From: Alcaligenes endophyticus
Lineage (GTDB): Bacteria; Pseudomonadota; Gammaproteobacteria; Burkholderiales; Burkholderiaceae_B
Direction of reading: 5' to 3'
NCBI RefSeq assembly: GCF_026344035.1
Contig: NZ_JAPKND010000010.1
Location: 79,275 to 143,274 of the forward strand
Length of the DNA stretch: 64,000 nucleotides
The notes below the pieces were generated by a model. The model was not told the DNA's origin. It saw nothing but the letters and a program-made list of their open reading frames with translations, and did no database searches. Positions 57,894 to 64,000 of this stretch are shown here, in pieces. The position numbers were made by a program, and so were the translations under genes. Numbering within the stretch: position 1 is the stretch's first letter; each line of letters starts with the position of its first letter.

Positions 57894-59393
57894 TTATTGT
57901 GGAACATAAAAACTAGTTGATTCAGTCACCACCGTTTCACGACCATTCTCATGGTGACTAACCGCTTCTATGGCGATGTTATAGAGACCTGGCTTTGCTT
58001 CCTGTATAGGCAAACGGGCCACAACGGCCACCAGTCGATTGGCGGCAGGCTCTACGTATACTTGATCACTACGCCCCTCGGCTGTTTGTAATGTCAACCC
58101 AGACAGCCCTGCCGCTGATAAGCTTACATTCATACCAGTTTCAGAAGTATTAATAAGCTGTAATTGATAGACATTTTCATAAAAACCTCCCGGGACTTCA
58201 CGGCCTAGGGCACCACGATCACGCATAATATCCATACGCATAGGTACACGAGTACCTAAAGAATATACAAACGCGCCAAATATCACCGTTAATATCAAAA
58301 TATAAGATAACACTCTAGGCCGCAACATTCGTTTGCGCACCTGAGCTTGGGTCAAACGCTCCGTAATGGCTCGCCCAGACGTGTAGCGAATGAGGCCTGG
58401 CTCATAGGACATTTTATCCATCACCTGATTACAGGCGTCCACACAAGCGCCACACCCTATGCACATATACTGCAACCCGTCTCGTATATCGATGCCGGTA
58501 GGGCATACCTGGACACAGAGGCTACAGTCAACGCAATCGCCCATACCCGCACTTTTGTGATCTATTTTGCGTGAGCGTCCACCGCGAGGATCTCCTCGCA
58601 CATGATCATACGTAACGACAAAGGTATCGTTATCCACCATAACGCTTTGAAAGCGAGCATAAGGACACATGTATTTACATACGGCCTCGCGCATGAAACC
58701 GGCGTTCCCCCAGGTAGCGAACGCATAGAACAGCAACCAGAACCATTGCCACGGACCTAGACTAAGTGACAATAGATCGCCCCCTAACTCACGGATGGGA
58801 GCAAAGTAGCCAATAAAGGTGTAGCCAGTCCAGAAGGCAATTACCACCCACGCTAAATGTTTTAATGCTTTTATTCTTATTTTTCTAATAGTCCAGGGTT
58901 GCTCGTCAAGACGGATACGAGCTAAGCGATCGCCCTCGATCTTGCGCTCGACCCACATAAAAATTTCAGTGTAAACGGTCTGCGGACAGGCATATCCGCA
59001 AAATAAACGCCCTGCCATTGCGGTAAATAAAAACAAGGAAAAGGCAGACAACAATAACAAGACAGTTAAGTAAATGACGTCTTGCGGCCACAATATCATG
59101 CCAAACAAATAAAATTTACGGGCTGCCAAGTCAAAGAGTACAGCCTGCCGGCCATGCCATTCTATCCACGGTAGCCCGTAAAAAATAATCTGAGTAGCCA
59201 AAACCAACCATACACGCCAGCGTGCAAATACCCCTGTCACCGACCTAGGATAAATTTTTTGACGCACATCAACCAAAGCTTTTTCAACCTGAGGTGATGT
59301 CCCTCCCTGAGCATTTTTCCTGCGTGGCGGCTGCCACGTAGGGACTTGCTCGGCAGCAGATGGCTCTGTATTGGAGGGGTTTGGGCTACTCAT
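57894..59393 (-). CDS. ccoG: Cytochrome c oxidase accessory protein CcoG (FixG; polyferredoxin)
   Basis: CcoG is an inner-membrane iron-sulfur protein reported to reduce Cu(II) for cbb3 oxidase biogenesis. It has 499 residues. Membrane helices occur at about 65-85, 110-135, 185-205 and 225-245. The motif GRLFCGYACPQTVYTEIF lies at about 137-154. Two ferredoxin-type clusters follow (CVDCSLCVQVCPTG and CIGCGACVDACNQ, about 285-325), then another helix and a C-terminal Ig-like periplasmic domain. The gene is 35 bases after ccoP and 18 before the short fixH. Confidence 0.94.
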   Translation of the reverse strand: MSSPNPSNTEPSAAEQVPTWQPPRRKNAQGGTSPQVEKALVDVRQKIYPRSVTGVFARWRVWLVLATQIIFYGLPWIEWHGRQAVLFDLAARKFYLFGMILWPQDVIYLTVLLLLSAFSLFLFTAMAGRLFCGYACPQTVYTEIFMWVERKIEGDRLARIRLDEQPWTIRKIRIKALKHLAWVVIAFWTGYTFIGYFAPIRELGGDLLSLSLGPWQWFWLLFYAFATWGNAGFMREAVCKYMCPYARFQSVMVDNDTFVVTYDHVRGDPRGGRSRKIDHKSAGMGDCVDCSLCVQVCPTGIDIRDGLQYMCIGCGACVDACNQVMDKMSYEPGLIRYTSGRAITERLTQAQVRKRMLRPRVLSYILILTVIFGAFVYSLGTRVPMRMDIMRDRGALGREVPGGFYENVYQLQLINTSETGMNVSLSAAGLSGLTLQTAEGRSDQVYVEPAANRLVAVVARLPIQEAKPGLYNIAIEAVSHHENGRETVVTESTSFYVPQ

Positions 59394-59428
59394 ATATTTC
59401 CTATCAAAAACATACTAACAAACTACAT

Positions 59429-60334
59429 TTACTGAGGCTTATTAGATAAGCCCCATACCCAGCCCGCCAGCAAACGAATCTGCTCTGGTGTGAGAACTTT
59501 CTCTTGCGCAGGCATATGACCTTGTCGTCCTTGCGTAACGGCATGAACAATGGCTGCATTGGAACTGCCATAGAGCCAGTAGTCATCTGTTAAGTCAGGG
59601 GCGCCTAACAACACATTACCCTTGCCTTCTGCACCATGACAGGCAAAGCAAGCACTATCGAAAACACGTTTACCCGGCACAACCCGTAATGGGTCATGAG
59701 CCAAGCCCGCTATAGAGCGTACATACTCTGCTACATCAGCCGCCTCTGCCGCGGTGAACTGACTTTGCGGCGGCATCATACCGTCACGCCCTTTGGTAAT
59801 CGTGGTCAAAATTTGCTCGGGGTCGCCACCCCAAGACCAAGCCTTATTAGCCAAGTTAGGAAAACCTACAGCTCCTTGAGCATCGGAACCATGACACTGT
59901 GCACAGTTATTCAAAAACAAACGTTGACCAATATCACGGGCTTGTTCGTCCGCGGCTATCTCTTCGATTGGCATATTGCCATAACGAGCATAAACAGGCG
60001 CCAGACGTTCATTGATGAGCTCTTGCTGCTCTTGTACTTGTTTAGCAGCGGTAAAACCCAAGGTGCCCTTCCAGTTACCCAAGCCCGGGTACAGCACCAA
60101 GTAGCCTACCGCCACCACACATAGCAGCAAATACATAACTGTCCACCAACGAGGCACCGGATTGTTTAATTCGGTCAGATCACCATCCCAAACATGACCC
60201 GTATCCTCTGTTATTGCTACATCTTTTTTTAGCCATGCCCGCTGCGTATACAACAGCCACAAGCAAAAAACGATACCTAAAATGGCGATAGAGGCTACCC
60301 ATACACCCCAACCGCTGTTAAAAAAATCATTCAT
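59429..60334 (-). CDS. ccoP: cbb3-type cytochrome c oxidase subunit III (CcoP, diheme)
   Basis: CcoP is the membrane-anchored diheme cytochrome that passes electrons to the oxidase. The 301-residue protein has two N-terminal helices (about 11-30 and 65-83) and two heme c sites, CAQCH (Cys144, Cys147, His148) and CFACH (Cys229, Cys232, His233). Axial methionines are likely in DGMMPPQ (about 186) and QGHMPAQ. Its ATG overlaps the end of ccoQ by 8 bases. Confidence 0.95.
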   Translation of the reverse strand: MNDFFNSGWGVWVASIAILGIVFCLWLLYTQRAWLKKDVAITEDTGHVWDGDLTELNNPVPRWWTVMYLLLCVVAVGYLVLYPGLGNWKGTLGFTAAKQVQEQQELINERLAPVYARYGNMPIEEIAADEQARDIGQRLFLNNCAQCHGSDAQGAVGFPNLANKAWSWGGDPEQILTTITKGRDGMMPPQSQFTAAEAADVAEYVRSIAGLAHDPLRVVPGKRVFDSACFACHGAEGKGNVLLGAPDLTDDYWLYGSSNAAIVHAVTQGRQGHMPAQEKVLTPEQIRLLAGWVWGLSNKPQ

Positions 60335-60503
60335 TGGAACCCCCTAGGTGTTTCTCTGAATCACCTTCATCAGGCAAATCAAAAGGCAGGCGTGATGCTT
60401 CTTCATTGGCTTGTTTACGACCGCGCGAAAATGCCCACCAACAAATGCCGAAAAAAGTGATCATTGCCAACGTAGTCACGATGGCATTTAGAATGCCTAT
60501 CAT
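60327..60503 (-). CDS. ccoQ: cbb3-type cytochrome c oxidase subunit CcoQ
   Basis: This 58-residue single-helix subunit reads MIGILNAIVTTLAMITFFG at the start, then ICWWAFSRGRKQANEEA, then LPFDLPDEGDSEKHLGGSNE. The WWAFSRGRK pattern is typical of CcoQ, which stabilises CcoP in the oxidase complex. It starts 2 bases after the ccoO stop, with GGAGG upstream inside ccoO, and its last 8 bases overlap ccoP. It is easily missed because of its size. Confidence 0.9.
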   Translation of the reverse strand: MIGILNAIVTTLAMITFFGICWWAFSRGRKQANEEASRLPFDLPDEGDSEKHLGGSNE

Positions 60504-60505
60504 GA

Positions 60506-61162
60506 TTAGTAGCCTCCTCGCTGCACAGCCTCAGCGGCAGCATCGCGACCGGGAACACCTAAGCCCTGTAAATAAGCAATCAGTGCATCCTCTTCAGTTT
60601 TACCTACCAACGCCTCAGGAGCTTTCGCAATTTGCTCGTCGGTATAGGGTACCCCTATATAACGCAAGGCCTTCATACGTTCTTGCACGTTATCCCCTTC
60701 TACCGAGTTATGTTGCAACCAAGGATAAGACGGCATATTAGAGTCTTTCACGAGATCGCGAGGATTGCGCAGATGCAAGCGATGCCACTCATCCGAGTAA
60801 CGCCCGCCTACACGAGCCAAGTCTGGGCCGGTACGCTTAGAGCCCCATAAGAACGGGTGGTCGTATACCGACTCGCCCGCCAAGGAGTAAGGGCCATAGC
60901 GCTGAACCTCGGACTGCAACATACGTACCTGCTGAGAGTGGCAACCTACACAGCCCTCGCGGATATAGATATCGCGACCAATTAGATTGAGCGACTCGTA
61001 AGGCTTAATACCCGGTGCAGGCGTAGTCGTGGAGTGCTGAAAAAAGAGTGGCACAATTTGAACCAATCCGGCAAAAGCGACTACCAAAATGCTGCAGACA
61101 ATCAGCAAACCAATGTTTTTTTCCAATGTAGCGTGAGAAAAACGCTTGTTTTCATTAGCCAT
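60506..61162 (-). CDS. ccoO: cbb3-type cytochrome c oxidase subunit II (CcoO, monoheme)
   Basis: CcoO is the monoheme membrane cytochrome of the oxidase core. The 218-residue protein has an N-terminal anchor (about 16-38, [24 protein letters not shown]) and a heme site CVGCH (Cys71, Cys74, His75). The axial methionine is probably in [10 protein letters not shown] (about 143). The segment [18 protein letters not shown] is typical of the family. It lies 11 bases after ccoN. Confidence 0.96.
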   Translation of the reverse strand: MANENKRFSHATLEKNIGLLIVCSILVVAFAGLVQIVPLFFQHSTTTPAPGIKPYESLNLIGRDIYIREGCVGCHSQQVRMLQSEVQRYGPYSLAGESVYDHPFLWGSKRTGPDLARVGGRYSDEWHRLHLRNPRDLVKDSNMPSYPWLQHNSVEGDNVQERMKALRYIGVPYTDEQIAKAPEALVGKTEEDALIAYLQGLGVPGRDAAAEAVQRGGY

Positions 61163-61173
61163 GTCAATAGTCC

Positions 61174-62658
61174 TTAAGCGATGACTTCGGTAGGGCCAAC
61201 CAAAGCTGGGTCCCGCGCGTCAGGGTTTTTCAATGGCACAACGGGATTTACTTTGGGCTGCCCTTTCACCGTCAGCCAAGTATTCCAAGCCATCACCAAC
61301 ACACCTACTAGGAACATGAATCCGCCCAAAGCACGAATCATATAGAACGGATAGGTGGCTTTAACGCTCTCTACAAAGCTATATGTGAGCACGCCATCTG
61401 CACCAGTAGCACGCCACATTAAACCTTGCATAACGCCGGCAATCCACATCGCTGCGATATACAGCACCACACCCAACGTGGCTAACCAGAAGTGCAGCTC
61501 GATGAGACCTGGCTTAGCCATAGATACACGTCCATATAAACGCGGAATCATGTAGTACAAGGAGCCAAATGTGATCATGGCTACCCAGCCCAAGGCACCT
61601 GAGTGAACATGACCAATTGTCCAGTCAGTGTAATGAGACAGGGCATTCACAGTGCGGATAGACATCATAGAGCCTTCGAAGGTAGACATACCATAGAAGG
61701 ACAGCGAGACCACAAGGAACTTGAGAATGGAATCCGTACGCAGCTTATGCCAAGCACCGGACAAGGTCATGATGCCGTTGATCATGCCACCCCAAGAAGG
61801 TGCTAATAAAATCAAGGAGAAAGCCATACCCAAAGACTGAGTCCAGTCAGGTAAGGAGGTATACAACAAGTGATGGGGGCCTGCCCACATATACGTAAAA
61901 GCCAACGCCCAAAAGTGTACGATTGACAGGCGGTACGAATAAATAGGGCGATTAGCCTGCTTAGGCACAAAATAATACATCATGCCCAAAAAGCTGGTGG
62001 TCAGAAAGAAACCCACAGCATTGTGACCATACCACCACTGCACCATGGCATCTTGAACTCCAGAGTAAATGGAGTAAGATTTCCACATGCTGACAGGTAT
62101 TTCCAGATTATTGAAAATATGCAGCATGGCGATGGTTAGAATATACGAACCAAAAAACCAGTTCGCCACATAGATATGACGTACACGCCGCTTAACAATA
62201 GTGCCAAAAAACACCACTGCATAAGCCACCCATACTAAGGTAATAAGGATGTCTATAGGCCACTCAAGCTCGGCGTATTCTTTGGTACTGGTATACCCCA
62301 GCGGCAAAGTGATCACTGCACCTACCAAAACAGCCTGCCACCCCCAAAAGGTGAAAGCTGCGAGCTTGTCGCAGAACAAACGTGCCTGACAGGTCCGTTG
62401 AACCACATAATAAGACGTAGCGAACAATGCGCTACCACCAAACGCAAAAATGACCCCGTTGGTGTGCAAAGGACGTAAACGTCCGTATGTTAACCAAGGA
62501 ATATCAAAATTGAGCGCTGGCCAGATCAATTGCAAGGCGATCAGTACGCCGACTGCCATGCCTACTACGCCCCACACCACGGTCATGATGGCAAATTGCC
62601 GAACCACGCCATAGTTGAAGACTTCAGCCTGATTTCCGACGGTCTCGGAAGTGACCAT
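61174..62658 (-). CDS. ccoN: cbb3-type cytochrome c oxidase subunit I (CcoN, catalytic)
   Basis: CcoN holds the low-spin heme b and the heme b3-CuB centre that reduces oxygen and pumps protons. The 494-residue protein has 12 membrane helices and the expected histidine segments [27 protein letters not shown] in position (about 62-90), [25 protein letters not shown] (about 205-229) and [31 protein letters not shown] in position (about 345-375). It is first in the ccoNOQP operon and preceded by a perfect FNR box centred 83 bases upstream. Confidence 0.97.
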   Translation of the reverse strand: MVTSETVGNQAEVFNYGVVRQFAIMTVVWGVVGMAVGVLIALQLIWPALNFDIPWLTYGRLRPLHTNGVIFAFGGSALFATSYYVVQRTCQARLFCDKLAAFTFWGWQAVLVGAVITLPLGYTSTKEYAELEWPIDILITLVWVAYAVVFFGTIVKRRVRHIYVANWFFGSYILTIAMLHIFNNLEIPVSMWKSYSIYSGVQDAMVQWWYGHNAVGFFLTTSFLGMMYYFVPKQANRPIYSYRLSIVHFWALAFTYMWAGPHHLLYTSLPDWTQSLGMAFSLILLAPSWGGMINGIMTLSGAWHKLRTDSILKFLVVSLSFYGMSTFEGSMMSIRTVNALSHYTDWTIGHVHSGALGWVAMITFGSLYYMIPRLYGRVSMAKPGLIELHFWLATLGVVLYIAAMWIAGVMQGLMWRATGADGVLTYSFVESVKATYPFYMIRALGGFMFLVGVLVMAWNTWLTVKGQPKVNPVVPLKNPDARDPALVGPTEVIA

Positions 62659-62734
62659 GAGCTTCCCCTATACTTACATTATTAATACAAGCGACTACGA
62701 ACCACATCATCTCGTAACTGCAGGGCTAGGCCCT

Positions 62735-62748
62735 TGATTTGAATCAAT
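62735..62748. promoter_or_regulatory. FNR box upstream of ccoN
   Basis: TTGAT-TTGA-ATCAA is an exact match to the Fnr consensus (TTGAT, four bases, ATCAA). Its centre is 83-84 bases upstream of the ccoN start. If bound as a class II activator at -41.5, transcription would begin near 62700. The fnr gene is 5.4 kb away in the same window. Confidence 0.85.
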
Positions 62749-62828
62749 CTTTATTACAGTTGAAAGATGCGCACTCTTGTCTACATTTGCGCTGTCGCCT
62801 TACACAAATTAAAGAATGCAAAAAAAAC

Positions 62829-63011
62829 TTACTTATTCGCTAAATTTTTACTTGCTGCTTCATTCTCGGTGTCGTTGTCTGCCAAAATGGATTCTGCGGC
62901 AGCTTGGCTGTCGTCAAACTGACCCGCAAAAATTGCCCACCAAAACGCTACTCCGATGACGATCACAAACAACACAGAGATCGGTATTAGTACAAATAGA
63001 GACTCAAGCAT
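62829..63011 (-). CDS. ccoS: cbb3-type oxidase assembly protein CcoS
   Basis: CcoS is a short single-helix protein needed for cofactor insertion into cbb3 oxidase. The ATG at 63011 (MLESLFVLIPISVLFVIVIG) overlaps the ccoI-like stop by one base and gives 60 residues. The membrane helix is at about 4-26, followed by the typical FWWAIFAGQFDD and an acidic tail. An earlier in-frame start would extend into the upstream gene without family support. Confidence 0.92.
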   Translation of the reverse strand: MLESLFVLIPISVLFVIVIGVAFWWAIFAGQFDDSQAAAESILADNDTENEAASKNLANK

Positions 63012-63985
63012 CAAGACACCTGTTGACTGGCCGCTTTGCCCCATAAGCGAGCTCGACGCTTTCCTACCCGCTCACGATAAACGCGTAAGGAGTTGTACGC
63101 CACTGCCAATGAGGACACTAGCATGCTGACTGCAGCCAACCATGGTGCAACGATTCCTACCGCTGCCAAGGGTGTCATCAGCAAATGCCAAGCTATAGAA
63201 CCAAATAAGTTTTGACGTGCAATCGTACCAGTGCGTTGAGTAAGCTTAAGCACTTCGTAATCGTTTTGAGCAGGCTTGGCAGCTAAACCTGCATTGGCGG
63301 AGGCAACAGCACTGGGCACAGACATAGACATGGCACAGGGGCAGCTCATGACCAGCATTGCCACGACCACCGGCACCACTTGCGCTGTATCGATGAAATA
63401 CCATACCAACCCGAACACAACAGCAAGCAACAACTGGATAACCACAAACCAAAAGGCCAGTTTATTTGCTTTATAGCTGACGTTTACCCGGAACTGTTCT
63501 ATCAATGCATGTGATTGCCCATGCTCTACCGATTGGCGAGCGGCCAGCTCAAGGTAGCGGGCGGTCAGCAAGAAAGCGACAAACATAGTGACCGAATCAA
63601 AATACACTTCGCCTTGACCTGTCCAGGTATTAATAGCACTAGGGATAAAAGCACCCACGATTCCTAAAGCCACAGGCACATTCATACCTATATGCCTATT
63701 TGTTAGGTCGTGGTAAGCCGCATGCAGCATAGGCCATGCGCAGTAAGTAATAACTGGAACAGTTAATATTAGCCCCGCCCAATTCATAAGAAAAATGGCG
63801 TCAAGCAATGACTGTAGGTTTTCGGGAGAGGAGCTAAGGGAACGCATATACCCTGGGAAGGCAAACATCATGACCTGCATAGCAGCCAGCCACGCTAACC
63901 CAAGCCGAGCAAGTGTGTGTCTGCGATGACGTCGCTCAGTTTCGGTGAGTGCCTTAGGAGTAGAGAAAATCGAGTATGCGCGCAT
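63011..63985 (-). CDS. CcoI-like copper P-type ATPase reduced to its membrane core (no ATPase domains)
   Basis: This 324-residue protein lies in the ccoI position directly before ccoS. It aligns by eye with the eight membrane helices of CcoI/FixI: 22-45, 66-90, 100-121, 127-150, 175-199, 203-234, 258-280 and 282-303. The CPC copper motif is intact (SCPCAM, Cys215 and Cys217), as are Met288 and SerSer291-292 in the last helix. The usual TyrAsn pair of helix 7 reads TrpHis (266-267). The actuator domain (expected after about residue 160) and the phosphorylation/nucleotide domain with DKTGT (expected after about 236) are missing. The frame is open to the window edge, so a heavy-metal domain might lie upstream. 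Confidence 0.75.
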   Translation of the reverse strand: MRAYSIFSTPKALTETERRHRRHTLARLGLAWLAAMQVMMFAFPGYMRSLSSSPENLQSLLDAIFLMNWAGLILTVPVITYCAWPMLHAAYHDLTNRHIGMNVPVALGIVGAFIPSAINTWTGQGEVYFDSVTMFVAFLLTARYLELAARQSVEHGQSHALIEQFRVNVSYKANKLAFWFVVIQLLLAVVFGLVWYFIDTAQVVPVVVAMLVMSCPCAMSMSVPSAVASANAGLAAKPAQNDYEVLKLTQRTGTIARQNLFGSIAWHLLMTPLAAVGIVAPWLAAVSMLVSSLAVAYNSLRVYRERVGKRRARLWGKAASQQVS

Positions 63986-64000
63986 AGTGAGACTATAGTT

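Noticed and set aside
59696..60124. A 142-codon plus-strand open frame opposite ccoP.
   Set aside because: Antisense to the two heme domains of CcoP, with no support of its own.
63011..63985. That the ccoI-like gene is a normal gene broken by a frameshift within the window.
   Set aside because: The frame is open throughout, all eight helices follow in order, and no other frame in the interval encodes the actuator or DKTGT segments.

Overview
This window is about 64 kb of bacterial chromosome from a beta-proteobacterium, most likely family Alcaligenaceae (Burkholderiales). The evidence is gene order (ndk-rlmN-rodZ-ispG-hisS-yfgM-bamB, alaS-tusA, parE-parC, trxA-rho and a complete cco cluster), the protein sequences, and a moderate base composition of about 50% GC by eye. 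The genus cannot be fixed from sequence alone; Paenalcaligenes or Oligella-like bacteria would fit. Nearly all of it is dense protein-coding sequence. I found no rRNA or tRNA gene, insertion sequence, CRISPR array or phage gene.

Layout. 1-5.7 kb: housekeeping genes on the minus strand (bamB, cut by the window edge, then yfgM, hisS, ispG, a short rodZ, rlmN, ndk). 5.9-8.8 kb: valS on the plus strand. 9-15.5 kb: an acetaldehyde-type dehydrogenase, the rpsP-rimM-trmD operon (without rplS), tusA and alaS. 15.6-19.2 kb: a divergent urate-catabolism locus, gntR-puuE on minus and uraH-puuD on plus. 19.3-27.8 kb: an eight-gene type IVb pilus operon (pilL-N-O-P-Q-R-S-V-like) with tight or overlapping joints. 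27.9-31.6 kb: an orphan solute-binding protein, dadA and a ferredoxin-type reductase. 31.6-36 kb: parC and parE. 36-39.4 kb: trxA, rho and gdhA on plus. 39.5-47.7 kb: a FabI-type enoyl reductase, a YhdP-type AsmA-like giant, glnE and queH. 47.8-53.4 kb: a TRAP transporter operon carrying an asparaginase, a tartrate/D-malate-type dehydrogenase and a GntR regulator. 53.7-56.3 kb: clpB. 56.6-57.3 kb: fnr. 57.4-64 kb: the cbb3 cytochrome oxidase cluster (small membrane protein, short fixH, ccoG, P, Q, O, N, S and a ccoI-like gene), with a perfect FNR box before ccoN.

The genes suggest a respiratory, microaerobically competent organism. It makes a high-affinity cbb3 oxidase under Fnr control and uses amino and organic acids (D-amino acids, glutamate, a TRAP-imported acid, asparagine-type amides) and urate.

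The most unusual item is at the right edge. The gene in the ccoI position (63011-63985) keeps all eight membrane helices of a CcoI copper P-type ATPase, including the CPC metal motif, but has lost both the actuator domain and the whole phosphorylation/nucleotide-binding domain, while remaining an intact frame. Next in interest are the type IVb pilus operon, which lacks its own prepilin peptidase, has a VirB9-like/TcpQ-like fusion as first gene and has a terminator hairpin just before that gene, and the TRAP-asparaginase-dehydrogenase operon, which may serve an undescribed hydroxy-acid amide.
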